From Rosa chinensis (taxonomy: Eukaryota > Streptophyta > Magnoliopsida > Rosales > Rosaceae): a stretch of DNA of 64,000 nucleotides. A model generated the notes under the pieces. The model ran no database searches and was not told the DNA's origin. It saw only the letters and a list, made by a program, of their open reading frames with translations. How positions within the stretch are numbered: the first letter of the stretch is position 1; each line of letters opens with the position of its first letter. The DNA lies in contig NC_037088.1 in assembly GCF_002994745.2 (NCBI RefSeq), positions 47,050,911-47,114,910 of the forward strand, read 5' to 3'. Shown one piece after another: positions 47,301 through 60,656 of this stretch. The position numbers and the translations under genes were made by a program.

Positions 47301-49717
47301 CACCGAAAGCGTACAAACATGTAACTCCTATAATAACACTTTGAAACCTCAGAAAATCATTTACAGTTACCACCTAAATCTGTCCCTTTTTTTCTCAAGA
47401 AAAAAACAGTGATTAAACGGCAATAATATAGAATATAATGGTGAAGAAACTAAGCAGTTTTGTCTGCTATTAGTCTAATTAGCCTAATTTAAATACAATG
47501 AAACTTTGTCATTCATAGAATTAATTCTGATACATTTTTGCTTCCAGCTATGCATTCTAATAGCTTAATTCGGATTGCATAGCGATCAAAAAGCTTACAT
47601 AGCAGACAATATGATAATCAGAATAGCTTTTATTTTGTTTAATGACTGAAAACCTTCAAACTTTGAACTGTTTACAACTTCCGATCCAAGATTTTTGTGG
47701 TTTAAAAAAAAAAAAAACAAAATAACACTGAAATTGTTTGGAACAAACTAATCTAATTGTCCAAAAATTTGATGCCAATCAAGAACATTGGATAACAGAC
47801 ACCAGAATGGCTTTCATTTGATTTAATAATTAAAAAGGTTCCAACTTTCAATTGTTAGCACAGTATAAAACTATTAATAGGTAGATGCTAGGCTAGCAGC
47901 TAAAAACACGAACAACACTAAAAGAAACTAAGAACAAATTTCACATAATCACATGCAATAAGACAAAACCCAAAAAAAAAAAAAAAAACCACCCACTGAA
48001 ATTGACCAAATCCCACAGATTAGACCAATTATGATAAGAAGCATGACCTACATTTACATCGAAAACAGAAATTAAGCGAATACAAAAGCAAATAGTTTGT
48101 GTTGGGATTGATCCAAAAAATAAAAGATTGATCCAAATAGTATGCACATCTGTTTTATACATTCCTACTGGTTTAGCTACTGTTACCTTTTCTGCTATCA
48201 ACTGATGTGCTCTTTTTTAAGTTCTAAGATTCTTCTCGAACTGTATTAGCTGCCTCTTTTGATATGCTTATGGAAATCCCTGCAGTATATCATATCTAGA
48301 GGTTAAATCCATGTCAAATCTAACTTGAACACAAATTTGCTGTAAACAGAAGTGAAAGCAAAAAAAAAAAACAAAAAACAAAGGTTTGAAAGTCAAATTG
48401 AGCAAACACTGATTAGTTAATTATATTTCTAATAGTAGCTGCACATATTTTCAGCTACCAAGCTCTATTACATATATAGCCAAATAGCCAAGATCCAAAA
48501 CCCAGCAGAAAGAAAGAAAGGAACCCAGAAAATCATAACTCCAGTTTTCAGAAGATCATAAATAGCTGAAACCCAGAAAATCATTCTTACCTACCACCCA
48601 AATTCACCCCCTTCCTCCCCATATCAAAACCCAATAATTCCAATAGCTGATAAGAAAATCTTTGCTTTTATCTTACATCTCTTATAAACTGAATCACATC
48701 AAACTCCAAATAAACACCCGTAAATAAACATGAGTAATCAGATATGGTAAATAGTATTCCAAATAAGCAAAAGCTGGCAACTTGTTTTAACTGACATATA
48801 CTGGGCAACAACTCACAGAAAAAGTACCTGGGATGATCAATTTACTCGATTTCCCTCTTCTTCTTCCACTTCTTGTTCTTCTTCTTTTCTTTTCTTCTGT
48901 TTCAACAAAATCCCAAACGAAAAAAGGTTTTATGAGGTCTCATCAAACATAAAGCCAACCTCTATCAAGCCTTTATCCAGGGCTAAAATTCATCTCTAAC
49001 AGCTAATAATTAGCAGCCATGAATCTGAACAAAAAAAAAAAAAACAGAGCATTCGCAATCCAAATTTCAAATACCCACCAATTGAATTTTGATTGGGTTT
49101 TTCAATTTCGAATCAGACAACTCGAACCGTACTTCAAAACCCACAAAGCGTTCACCATGCATTCATGGCAAACCAACCTTCCAAAATTCAATAAAGAACT
49201 GAAATTTCAGGCCAAGTCATTACCTCTTCCCGTCTCCTGCTCTTCCTCTCTCTCGGATCGGCCTCACTCTGTCGCTCTCTCTGTCGCAGAAGACCGCTAT
49301 TACGAAATCCAGACGAACCTCTTCTCTTCTGCTTTCGATTCCAACAACCCAATCTCCTCTTCTTCCTCTCTCTCTCTCTCTCTCTCTCGGATTAGCTTTA
49401 CTCTCTCTCTCTCGCGCCAGTCTCAGAATGAAAACACCATCGAATAAGAACACTTCCGATACATGGGCTTCCCGAAGATAGTAGATTGGGTGTTTCGTAA
49501 TTGGTTACACGGCAGAGCTATCCAACTCCTCTCTGACTCTCTTTTGCGCTCTCTCTCTCTCTCTGTTTCGACTGTGCTTTCTGTAGAAACCAAGAACGAA
49601 ATATGACAGATGACAGATGGCACCCCGTAAATCAGAGAAAACGAAGGGCAAAAGCAACACTTCACTTACAGCCTATGAACAGTATGTTATGAACAGTTGA
49701 ACACCAGCCCGTCCTTA
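44352..49717. other. 5.3 kb without a recognised gene
   Basis: I find no coding gene. Two CT-rich blocks stand out, at 46090-46470 and at 48840-49560. The second resembles 1140-1340 near the window start. They may be promoters or untranslated exons, perhaps the 5' leader of the TRIPP-like gene with long introns, or leaders of other transcripts. Open frames here (for example 49019-49447) consist of Ser/Leu runs from CT repeats and are not convincing proteins. Confidence 0.45.
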
Positions 49718-49995
49718 GAGCATCTCCAACAGAATACTTATTTCAAAAAAAATTTGAAATTTAACTAGTTTTAGACTAAGTTTGATCTCCAGCAGACTAG
49801 CTAAACAAAAGCTAAATTTAGCTTTCGCTAAAAGACCTAGCTATATTTAGCTAGAGAGGAGAGAGAATTTAACTAAAAGTTAAATTTAACTTGAGATTTA
49901 GGTATTTGCTGGAGCATAACTCAATATTCAACTAGCTATATTCCAATTTTAGCTACTTTTAGCTATCAAGATAGCTATCACTGTTGGAGATGCTC
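49718..49995. mobile_element. MITE, PIF/Harbinger-like
   Basis: 278 bp with terminal inverted repeats GAGCATCTCCAACAG (49718-49732) and CTGTTGGAGATGCTC (49981-49995), flanked on both sides by the trinucleotide TTA (49715-49717 and 49996-49998). A 3-bp TTA target site is typical of PIF/Harbinger elements. The interior is full of TTTAGCTA-type repeats that can pair with each other. No coding capacity. Confidence 0.85.
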
Positions 49996-49998
49996 TTA

Positions 49999-50459
49999 GA
50001 TGTATGTAGAATAATAATCAGTGAGCAATTGTCATTTCACCTTACAAATCTTTTTTTTCATGAGTTAAAAATCTGTTTTCGACTCCTTAATATATCAAGA
50101 TGATAGAATTTGAAGTTGTGTACAATATAAGATTGTAACATATGCTCTTCATTGTTACTCAAATATGATGCAATAATGGTTGTCAATCCACTCAGCGAGA
50201 AGTGTCTAACTTATTTATTAATAATCATCTAGTAAAATATTTCAAACAATTTGATATTACTAATTACGTTCGTAAAACTTATTATACCTCAATAACCTGT
50301 TACATAAAAGTATTTGTTGATAGGAGCCTCTTAACCAACTTTTTTCATTTTTACTTTAGTTTTAACTTAACGGTTATTAATTGATTTAGTTTTTTTTTTT
50401 TTAACAAGCGGCAAAAACAAAAAATTAAGTGTTAAGGGAGGAGCTTCTCCTAGCTCTAA
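49999..50459. other. Spacer before the second copy of the clamp E region
   Basis: AT-rich, with no gene seen. Similarity to the clamp E intron begins at about 50485, at CAAATTTTGTAC (27855 in the first copy). Confidence 0.4.
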
Positions 50460-50752
50460 AAACAGCAGAGATGTCATCAAGACAGTGAAGCAAATTTTGT
50501 ACAAGTCTTGAAACTGAAATAAGCGATTTGAATCATCAAAATTTTACTACTCCCACTGATTGTGCAACTAAAAAAACTCAAGTATATCATTTGAGTGACT
50601 TAATCCTTGAAAACACCCATTAGTAAACCCTTCGTAGAGGATCAATAGTATTGCTTGAGAAATTATGCACCGAACAACATTCTCATCCTTCTGAGAATAT
50701 ATTACTAAATTTGAAGATTATTCTGACAATCCACTCGTATGCATTACTACAG

Positions 50753-52302
50753 TTCATGCCAGAGTGTCACAAACCCAAGTTGTGCTCCGGGTAGTGAATA
50801 ACGAGATGGTCTTCAGACCAGAGGTATAAATTAATGCTTTTTCTTATTCATACTATCAGTGGCCTTGTGGAGGTGTGATTGATTTGCTTAAAACACACGA
50901 AGAATGCAACCAGCTTAAAGGAATAGAAGGACAAGTGGGATGCCATTAGCTCCATAGCCATATGTGTCCAAGAAGAGGAGATATTTAGGAAAGGGAAGGG
51001 CATTGCTATGAACCTTATTCCACAGACCTAAGTGTAATAGTTGAAAATTGGACCTACTTCATAACCCTGGTAAACAACTCTACCTCCAACAACAATAATT
51101 GGTCTCACAATCTTAAACCTAACAAGCCTGTTGCTTTGAACGTATTGGAATTGCATGGTGGACATATAGGCATTATCTTTAGTACTGAAAATAAGAAAAG
51201 AAAAAATTAAGCTCTTTTGATGCCTGTGAAAAATTACAATGAACATACAGATGGCTCAACGAATCAGCAGCATTCCCAATTCTATGTCGATAGGGAAATT
51301 TATTCATATTCCAGATAGAAAGTTATGTTCACAAGCTTTTTTTTTTTTTTTTTCAATATGCAACACTGCTTTTACCTCTACAGTGTTTGGTATACTTTTG
51401 GCATGCATGTACTCCTTTTGTCTACTAAAGTACATCTCCCTTTGATTTAGACTAACAATCTCTTTCCACAAAAAGGGCTTAGTAAGCAAGTGTAAGAGAA
51501 ATGGAGCTGTGCATTCAGAATTCATATGGTCATGTAATCTTAACTAGAGAAAGGTTTAATTTTAAGTGTGATTATAGAACTTATGGTTCATATTGCTGAT
51601 TTTAGTATGTCAATGGTATAACACTTTCTTTTCTAAAAGCAACTCATGTAGATGATGGAGGATATTATATGCCTTCAGAAGCCCAATTTTCTGTAAGATT
51701 GTTAATTTCAATGAGGTTGAGGTGGATGTGACTTTTTCTTGGAAAAATGTATTACAATTTTTTGTAGAGCCTTAATGTACTTGTCACTATCAATATTTTG
51801 GAAGATTATCTTGGTATATTAGCAATAACAGCTAGAAATCGTTATGTTGCTGATTTTCATTCTTGTAGCTTTCATATGAAGCTAGCAAAGTATATGTACG
51901 TAAACAAAATAAGAACCGAAGTTTACATTTATGAACATTGTCATGTTCTGTAGGCAGCTCATGTGTTTGAAATTGAAGCATTAGTGGCAACGTACTCCTT
52001 ATCATCTGTTCTGTAGGCAGCTCATGTGTTCGAGATTGAAGTATTAGTGGCAACTCCTTAATCCTTATCATGTTATTTATTTGATCCCCTGTTTAACTGT
52101 TGTGCAGCCGGGGGTTTGCGAGATTGAGAGTGATGGAGGTAGATATCCATTTGTGTTGAAGTTTGATCTCCAGCACAAGAGAGCGTTTCCCAATGCTGCT
52201 ATGCCGTCAGAGATATGGTATCTGGATACTTAACCCTGCGGAGTTGATCACCGTGCTGAGCACCTCATGTTTACCCAACTGAACCCTGTGGCGCCCAATT
52301 AG
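50753..52302 (+). pseudogene. Clamp F: broken 3' copy of clamp E
   Basis: Only the third exon (50753-50823) and the fourth (52108-52302) of a type II clamp are present, with intron sequence matching clamp E. Exon 3 is unchanged in frame. Exon 4 has Leu-to-Pro changes, an indel that turns the stretch after AMPSEI out of frame, and a deletion removing the FPIVGLGN segment. The first and second exons do not occur upstream, because the duplication begins inside the equivalent of E intron 2. It has no start and no first domain, so it is dead. Confidence 0.85.
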
Positions 52303-52669
52303 TTGATTTGAGATGTATAGAGGCGGTGTCTGTTTTACAAAGTAGTCCATGTGAGTGGATATTGCAGTTCTGCAGTATCGTTGAAAAGTTATAAATGTAA
52401 AATCCCTGATGCATCGATAAAAAGGTGCTTACTATGAATCTATGATGCATAGCTTTGTGAACAATTCTGTTTTACATGATGAACAAGATAGTTACTTGCA
52501 GAGTACAATGGTGGCTCTGATTGAAGTTCTCCTTCAGTAGTCCATAAATATCAAGCGCGATGTAAAGTCTGAAGGGTCGCTTATAACAAATAGATGGTTT
52601 TTTTTTTTTTTTTGGTTACAACAAATAGATGGTTTTGGCAGGGTATAATGTTGGCCTTTTGTGTCATAA
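52303..52669. other. 3' flank of clamp F up to the LINE insertion
   Basis: No gene. Matches 29888-30230 downstream of clamp E. A short local duplication of ACAAATAGATGGTTTT (52586 and 52620), separated by a T run, is present only here. Confidence 0.5.
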
Positions 52670-52695
52670 TTTTTTTTTTTTTAGGATTGAAAAAA

Positions 52696-55600
52696 TTACA
52701 ACAAGAAACCCCTAGGACAACCAGAACTAAAGTTATCAAAATTAGAAGCTGTAAGTGCGGAGAGAGAGAGCTTCCCTTTCCACGTGGAAGGGTTCTTCAG
52801 AGTATGACCATGATGCGCAATCGCATCCGGCACAAAATTGGCTTCACGGGGGACATAGCAGGAGACAATGTGGTCAAAGCTACTAGCCAAGCAAGCTATG
52901 TCTCTGGCAAGGGTTCGGAGCCTCCAAGGGATGGAGCACTTTTTATTGATGACGTCAATGACTAGTTTGGAGTCTCCTTCCACCAAAACTTTCTTGCAAT
53001 TATTGATCAGAGCATGATAAAGACCATCTCTAAGAGCGTTTCCCTCAGCAACAGGAACAGAGGAAATGCCAAGGTTCCTGGAACCAGCAACAATAGGAGT
53101 GCCATGCTCATCACGAAGGACAAAACCCGAGGCAGCACTCTTGTTTCCAATAACCGACCCGTCAAAGTTGAGCTTGTAGAAGCTAGAAGGAGGCGGTTGC
53201 CATTTGATTGTCGAGTGGACTGCATTAGAAGGGGGGGGAGTTCCCCCAAGACTTTGGCTTATTGGCCAATCTGTACTGTTAAGCAGTGATCGCAGATGAA
53301 AAAATTACAGAAGCTGGGGGGGGTTAATTTCTGTCTAAAAATAAGGTTGTTTCTGGCCTCCCAAAGCTTCCAACAAATGATGATAAGATTTTCTGTTGTC
53401 TGTTTACAAAAACCAGAAACAAATCAAGAATCAAACCAGTCTTCAAAAGATAGAGAACCGTGAGAAGAGTAACCAGTCTTTGTCCAAATTTCTGCAGCGT
53501 AGGGACAAGAGAGAAAGAGATGGTTTAAGTTCTCTATCCCTACCCTACAGAAAGGACACGTATCATCAAAATTGAAATTGAATCTAGCCATTCTCGCTCG
53601 AGTTCTCAATCTTCTTCTAGCCAATAACCAAGCAAAGATTTTTGCTTTTGGCGGAACATTTAATTTCCAAATCTCATTGAGAATTCTAGAAGTACCCTCG
53701 GGGGGCTTGTTATCACATTGCAACCAAGTTGCAGACTTTATGGAAAAACACCATGAAGGGGACGGGCCCCAAACAAATCCATCTTTAGTTTCAACAGCTG
53801 GTAAGGGAATACCAGTAATATTATCAACAATCTCTTTTGGTGGTAACTGAGATAACTTGTCATAATTCCAGCAACCATTGATAATAAAGTCACTCACATT
53901 ATCATCCAAATTGATAGAAGATCTATTATTAATAGGGAGAAGATCAATTAAAGGGAATTGAAAGACCCAGTTAAAAATCCAAAATTTAACATCCCGACCG
54001 GAACCGATAATCCATCTCATACCTTGCATCAGAATGTCCCTGCTTTCAAGTATTCATTTCCAAGCCATGGAGTGATTTTCCCTGGGCTTGATGTTAAAGA
54101 AAGTATGCTTCCTAAGATATTTCCTGCGAACAATGTCCACCCACCAATTATTAGTGTTAGAGATAATCATCCACCCCAACTTGGCTAAGGCAGTCTTGTT
54201 GTAAAAATTTGTTGGCCTTATGCCCAAGCCACCTAGTCTTTTAGGTAAACAAATTTGTTTCCAAGCAATTGGAGGAGAGGAGCCTTCTCTGCCCCATAAG
54301 AACTTTCTAGTTTCCTTATCTATAGCTTTTGTCACCTTTGGAGGGCACTTGAAACAAGAAAGGACATGATTAGGGATTCCTGAAAGACTGGACTTAATAA
54401 GAGTCAATTTGCCTGCCCTAGAGAGAGTGGACTTTTTCCAACCATGAAGCTTACTAGAGATCTTAAGAAGCAACTCCTTAGCGTTTAAGGGGTCCTTCCA
54501 GAACACAATATTATGGATTCCTAGGTACTTACCAATGGTGGATCGTTGCTGGATGGATAATTTATTAGTAATCTCAGTCTTCGTTCTGTTAGGAATACCA
54601 TTAGAGAAAAAGATAGAGGACTTATCAAAGTTAATTTTCTGTCCCGACGCAGACGCAAAAGCATGAAGGAAATCTGCAATAAAAGAAGCCACTTTACTGG
54701 TGGCCCTAGCAAACACATACAATCATCAGCAAAGACCAAGTTAGAAATTCTAAAACCATTAGGAGAAGAAAGAAGGCCAATATGATTTTTGGAACGATTG
54801 GTAGCAGAATTAAGATTTCTGATGAAAGGCTCCATACAAAGAATAAAAATATACGGCGACAGGGGATCTCCCTGTCTAATACCCCTACTAGGAGTGAAGT
54901 GGCCCTCCGGTTTGCCACTAATCAGCATAGAAAAAGTAGTATAAGTAATGCAGTTCATGATTAAATTAATCCAGTTTGTAGAAAACCCAAATCTTTGCAA
55001 GCAAAGTCTGATGTAGTTCCAATCTAAAAGATCATAGGCTTTTTCCAGGTCAAGTTTAATTGCCATAGCAGCAGAACGAGATTTTTTCCTGTTGAAAGAG
55101 GAAAAGAGTTCATGAGCAATTAAAATATTGTCAGTAATGGATTTCCCCGGAGCAAAAGCTCCTTGATTTCTCGAAATACACTTGTGCAGCAGGGGCCTGA
55201 GTTTGGCCGTTAAAATTTTTGAAATGATCTTGTAAGAAACATTACAGAGGCTGATAGGTCTGAAGTCACCTACAACCTCTGGGGAATCTACCTTTGGAAT
55301 CAAAGCAATATTAGTATGATTTAGTAAATGCAGAGGGGTATTATTTTGAAACACATCATAAATCATCTTACAGACTTTCTCTTTGACCAGGTTCCAATGC
55401 TTTTGGTAAAAAATTGCATGTATCCCATCAGGACCGGGAGCCTTAAGACCTCCAATTGAGTTAACAGCCGCCAAAATTTCATCCGAAGTAACTTCCTGCA
55501 AAAGACACTCATTATCAGCATCAGTAATTACAGCGTGAATGTTGTCAGTAAACTTTGAAGCAGCTTGTAAATTAAAAACTGAAGAAGCTTTAAATCTATT

Positions 55601-56824
55601 TTGGAAGTCCTGGATGAACAGTCTACTTATATTATCATGGTTATTTAACCATAATCCCAAATTGTTTCTGATTCTGGTAATCCGGTTTTTCTTTTTCCTA
55701 AGGGTGGCCTGGGTAAGGAAAAATCTAGTGTTTTTGTCCCCAAGGGAAAGCCAATTGGCTTTAGCCCGCTGTGCCCAATACAATTCTTCCGCCTTTTCAA
55801 AATTCAAAAAAACAGAAGTAAGAGAAAAAACTTTATCTTGAAGAAAGGTAGAATTGGGAAAAAGCATAAGTTGATTTTGGAAAAACTGCAAATCATTTTG
55901 TAAGTTGTTCAAGTTACAAAACAAATTGCCAAAATGTTCCTTACTCCAGTAGGTGAGTTTGTGAGAGAAAGCACCAGAAATAGTTAGAAAATTTTTAAGA
56001 GGGTCAATTTCATAGTTTTGTGACCAACAGTCTGTCACAATGTCAGTAAACTGAGGGTGTTCAAACCAAATAGCCTCAAGCTTAAAGGGTCTGGTGTTGA
56101 AATTCTTTTTGACACAAGTACTCAAGAGAATAGGGCCATGATCAGACCCTATAATTGGGAAATTTTCAAGTTGATAGTTCGGAAAGTGTTGAAGCCAAGA
56201 AGGATTGGCAATCACTCGATCCAATCTTTCAAAGATCACAATATGATCCTTATGTTTATTGGTCCAGGTAAACGAAATTCCTTCAGCAGTTAAGGAAACC
56301 ATATCTAAATAATTCAAGAAATCAATAAAGTTTTGCATATAAATAGTGAGAGGAGAATTCCCTCCACATTTCTCACTCATAGTCGTAATATTGTTAAAAT
56401 CACCAACAAGGATCCAAGGATCTCCATTTGCAGGTTGGAGGGATGTAATCTCATTCCAAAGCTGATTTTGCATATTCTTTTGTGGGAAAGCATAAATGAA
56501 CGAGGCAAACCAAATGAGGTTTCTAGCATGATCTACTATACTACAATGTAGATATCTGTTATGATGCTGTAAAACAGACAGATTGACAGTGCTAGAATTC
56601 CACATTAAGAGCAAACCACCAGATTGGCCATTGGAGAGCATAAAATCAAACTTATCAAACTAAAAAGCAAAACGGGAAAAGATTTTATTCGCCTGACTCT
56701 CGTCAGGTATCCTAGTATCTAGGATGAACAAAACATCTAGCTGCAGGTTAACAATATAGAATTGGACCTGCGCTAGAAAACCTTGCCAGGAACTGCCCTG
56801 GCTATTCCAACTAAGTAATCTCAT
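52696..56824 (-). pseudogene. LINE ORF2: endonuclease, reverse transcriptase, RNase H; degenerate
   Basis: Starts MRLLSWNSQGSSWQGF at 56824. A TAG near 56661 is followed by a long frame (56641 to about 54715) with the apurinic-type endonuclease (PWILVGDFNNI, ITFERLDR-like IVIFERLDRV, IIGSDHGPIL) and the reverse transcriptase (GPDGIHAIFYQKHW, IALIPKV, FRPISLCNVSYKIISKIL, GIRQGDPLSPYIFILCMEP and FADD). A frameshift just after FADDC moves the frame to 54722-54054 (GKYLGIHN, AGKLTLIKSSLSGIP). A TGA at 54054-54056 precedes the zinc-binding region (CPFCRVGIENLNHLFLSCPYA). The RNase H end lies at 52696-52986 (VEGDSKLVIDVIN). Several breaks make it inactive. Confidence 0.85.
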
Positions 56825-58203
56825 GGGACAACAGGTTGATTGGAGAATGATCCTATATAAGTAGGTGCCACAGGACCGGCACCACTGGTTCCAGGGACAG
56901 GAAAATTAGCATCATTTTTTAGGAGAGTATCGATATCACCAAACTTGGGATCAAAAGCATCAAGGAACTGATCCACCTCTTGGGATGAGTCCGAAGAAAC
57001 CATCACAACCTCCTTATGTTTCCTATTAGCAACAGCCTGATGGGTAGACTCAGGTTCACCCGTAGCAACATCTTTGAAGGACACACCAGGAATAACAACA
57101 TTGGTACCTTTGGATCTATCAGAATTAGGGCCTGGGGCCAAGTGGCCATTCTTGGGGAAATGTTGCCCTTTCGCCTTACCTTTCCGGGAGACAATTCTCC
57201 AAGAGCTATCAGCCGGATCATTGCCACCAAAAGCATTACTTTCATATCGAGCACCATCATTGGCCTTGAAGGCACCCGGGTCATAATAGCTAAACATAGG
57301 CTGAGGGATGATAATGGAAATGTCATTTGAGAGGAGTGGTTTGATGAACTTGTTGTTTGCCATGTCAGCTGGATGGACTGCTTGCTCATGCTCCAATCTC
57401 TCGACCATAAAGAAGCAATCTTTGATATTTCTTCTAGGGCAAACATGGTTTCTTTGACGGTAACGGCCACAGCGAAAACAGATCTCAAAAATAACCACAT
57501 AGGACACTAAAACAAAGCTAGGGGGTTTACCATCAGGGTTATTGAACAGAGCCATCCTACGAAGTGGGTATCGCAAGTCCAGTTCAATCTTGATGCGGGT
57601 GAACATCGTTTTTTTTCCGGTGAGGGTAAATTCATCCGCTTGAATATAAGTTCCAAGGTATTGGTCCAGATGTTTAAGAGAGGATTCATGCCAGTGGGGA
57701 AGAGGTCAATTTGGGAGCCTCACCCAAACAATCAAGCGATCAATGGAGGAGACAGTAGCATCGAAGTCCGGGCTCCAGTGTTGGATGCGAAATAGGCGAC
57801 TCCTAATGTACCAAGGCCGGTTGTCAAGGATGAACAGAACATCATCTTCATTATTGAACTCAAAGCAGAACCAATTATTAGGTAATCTGCTCATGTTGAT
57901 ATCCCCTTTGAGATTATTCTAGAGTTCCTGACACTTTGAGAAGATAATCTCAGGGGAGACCAGAGGGCCGAAGATCTTCCCTACCAGATAGAACCTGGAA
58001 TAGTGGCTATCAAATTCTTGAGGAGGAGGAGGCATATCGATTTGGACAGCAAATCTCTCAATATTGATGGTGTTATCCCCAATAACAACAGGGATAGAAT
58101 CAGAGGTATTTTGGTTTCGGGGAAAAGGAAAATACCGACGAACTGGGGTGGTACGACGACTGCTAGAGGCCAAATTAGCTTGGGAAACAGGATTGAAAGC
58201 CAT
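56821..58203 (-). pseudogene. LINE ORF1 (DUF4283 / zinc-knuckle protein) with two stops
   Basis: A 461-codon frame from MAFNPVSQAN to SFSNQPVVP, open apart from TAG at 57919-57921 and TGA at 57706-57708; both are nonsense changes in an otherwise unbroken frame. The DUF4283 region (WFCFEFNNEDDVLFILDNRPWYI, LIVWVRLPN) is followed by a C-terminal zinc knuckle, CFRCGRYRQRNHVC. The knuckle's usual His is Gln (C-x2-C-x4-Q-x4-C). ORF1 proteins of plant L1 elements bind their RNA and are thought to package it. Confidence 0.85.
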
Positions 58204-58972
58204 TGGTAATAGAGGGACTAGGGAAACACTGAGGTAGGTAATGGTGGAGGGAAGAACCAAAATGTAGAGCCAATTTATACACTGCCAGGTGCATGGGGAG
58301 CACTTAAAGATGGAGACCAAGAAGTCTCGCATGCAACAGACCGCTACTCGAGAAGGTAGAAAAACAACAAGAAAGGCAGAGAACACAAACAGAACCACAC
58401 GCAAATGATCTAATTGTAGTAGTTTGGAAAACACAACGATACTCAAAAAAGTATCGAGGAGAATCCCAAAACCAATTAAAAGCAAGGTACAATAATCATT
58501 GCACAGAGACATGGGAAAAGATCTAAGTGAGGAAGGGGAAAGAAATACTCCCTGGAAGAATCGAGGCAGAGGATCCCGGATATTGCATGCTTGAGTCGGA
58601 AGACGAGGCGCTCCAGTCATTGTGATCTTCAAAAAGGAAAAAATCCAGTGGCCAGAAACAAACAGCGAATCTCGCCCAACCTTGATAACCAGAAAGTTCG
58701 TAAGCCTCTTGAAATAGAGGTGATGATTTGCGCCGCCCTCATGTTGTAGGTACTGACCATATCCGCAATTGCAAAGCAAACTGAAGTCATCCTGTGCGTG
58801 GGAGGATGAGAAACTGATTCCTGGCCATAAGTCCCTCCATGTGCTTGTCCAGAAATACCAGCTAACAAGGGTGATTACGAAGGAGAAAATCGAAACTGGA
58901 AACCTAAAATCCCCAGAAAAGGGGGCGCGTTCCCGAAGACCCATGTAGTGGAGAAAAGTTGTAGTCCAAAAA

Positions 58973-59348
58973 AAATGTTGGCCTTTTGAGCGATCAACTG
59001 TTGTGATTATCCAAAGCATTTTTTATTTCCTTTTTTTTTTAATGTTTTTTGTTAATTTTTTTTAAGTAATGAGACAAACAAATCTCATTTTAAAAGTCCC
59101 GAAAATAATGTAATTCTTACATCTAACGCCTCTTTCTCTATAACTTGCTTTTGTTGACAATCTTACCATTGTAAAGGGTGTAGTTAATAAAATTAGAGTT
59201 ATAAGCTTTATTTGGTTGACTGAGGGGATCGAGATCGAATCAAGACATAAGAATATGAGGAAACCGACTGTTGAACCAGGAAATTGGAATAATATACGCT
59301 CATAGTTTATTATATGCTTTCGACTTCATTTCAATACTAATCCACTCA
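58973..59348. repeat. Second-copy spacer with empty sites for MULE-like elements 1 and 3
   Basis: Corresponds to 30235-30302, then 31988-32252, then 33928-33960 in the first copy. The sites where elements 1 and 3 sit in the first copy are here uninterrupted (about 59010-59035 and 59303-59312). No gene. Confidence 0.75.
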
Positions 59349-60318
59349 ATAGAAATTTTCACTTGACAAAAAACCCTAAACTCCAAGGCGCTACACATGC
59401 ACCTACTTTGGTCCAGTTTTAAGCCGAGGTCCTCTCGTTCGGGAGCACTCTGCTTCGGTGGGGCTTTCCTCGTCGTTGCTATGAGGCTACCCGATGGGTG
59501 ATGATGGTCTCGGGGTGCATTGGGTTCATGGATCTACAGTGGCTCAAAGTTTTCGTCTGATCTAGTCTTGATTGGGTCGAAACTTCTATATGGCTGGGGC
59601 AATCGTGGATCCGATTCAAGGGATGACGCGGGCTGGTGTTCTGGCAACGGCGGCAACGTAGCAGCATCACAGGATGTAGTCGATGCTCTAAGGGCATGGG
59701 ATCTTTTGTTTTTGGAGTGGGTCTGGTGTCGTTCAGGTTATTTTTTGTCCTTGCGGTGGTGGCGTTGTGGTGTGGCGGTGGTCCTTGAAGTGGGTGGAGA
59801 CTGTATGGTGCAGGTGTGGCAGTGGCTGGCTTGCAGCGTGCGGTGTCCTCAACACTAGAAGACGGAAGCGCAACAGGGCTAGGTCAGCTTGGGCCTAGGG
59901 CTCTGCTCTTCTTTGGGCCATTAGTTTGCTTTTGTTTATTTTCTAGTTTCATTTAGGCCTTTTTTGAGGCAGTTTAGTGGAATTTTTTTCCTACCTAGTT
60001 TTAGTATTTGGTCTTGGTCTTTGTCGACTTAATTCTCAGTGTCTCTAGTTGTACACCAATTGAGGTCTTTAGGCAACTAGATTTACTGTTTTTAAGAGTT
60101 AGGTTGGGAGGACCGGGCCTTCTAGCGCCTCCGGCATAGTACCAAAGAGGGATCCCGCTATGTCTACGATGTATTCAATGTCTAATGAGTGACCTAGTTT
60201 TATGTACCACTGTGGGTACTAACACATCTTCTTGTCTGTCTAGATAGCAGCGGAAATGTATATAATGGCAATTCTGGCTTTCCATCAATATATTGGCTAT
60301 TGCCTTCTTTCAAAAAAA
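59349..60318 (+). mobile_element. Retro-inserted 970-bp fragment with A tail
   Basis: A 16-bp direct repeat AATACTAATCCACTCA flanks it (59333-59348 and 60319-60334). Its right end is CTTTCAAAAAAAAA, so it was copied in from RNA by target-primed reverse transcription. The inserted sequence reads like the 3' part of a LINE or of a cellular transcript. An open frame at 59520-59858 is Trp/Gly-rich and I do not recognise it. The site without insertion is at 33942-33957 in the first copy. Confidence 0.8.
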
Positions 60319-60656
60319 AATACTAATCCACTCAGTCAACCCCCGTGACCTCAATAATGTATATCTCTATTGAATCTACAGAAAACCCCATTTGTGATTA
60401 TTTGCTGATTCAATGTTTGCTGTTTGTTTAAAGTAACATAATAGAAATTTCCTTTTACATCGGTTACATACTCTGTACCGATCTATGAATGACAATCCAG
60501 ACCAACCTCTATTTATGAAATTTGGGTTGATTAGTGGTCTACCATTTAGCTTAATGGTAATGACAACAAAGAATCTGCAGCAAAGTTCATGACCAAAAAG
60601 ACTCATGGTAAAATAATGCACATGAAAAAGAAAACCATTGACGGGGAAAAAAAAAA

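Larger units (their letters stand above)
52670..58972 (-). mobile_element. L1-type LINE retrotransposon, about 6.3 kb, inactive
   Basis: Lies on the minus strand with its A tail at 52670-52682 (T run on the plus strand). Outside it the sequence continues as in the first copy (about 30230-30240). It has two reading frames in the plant L1 order, ORF1 (58203-56821) then ORF2 (from 56824), which overlap as ATGA. About 770 bp of leader precedes ORF1. I could not find a clean target duplication: the flanks share ATGTTGGCCTTTT, but that repeat is already present in the uninserted copy. Confidence 0.85.

Noticed and set aside
49019..49447. 142-codon Ser-rich frame
   Set aside because: Second half is a CT microsatellite; first half has no family features.
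59520..59858. 112-codon plus-strand frame as a gene
   Set aside because: Sits inside a retro-inserted fragment with target duplication; no conserved domain seen.
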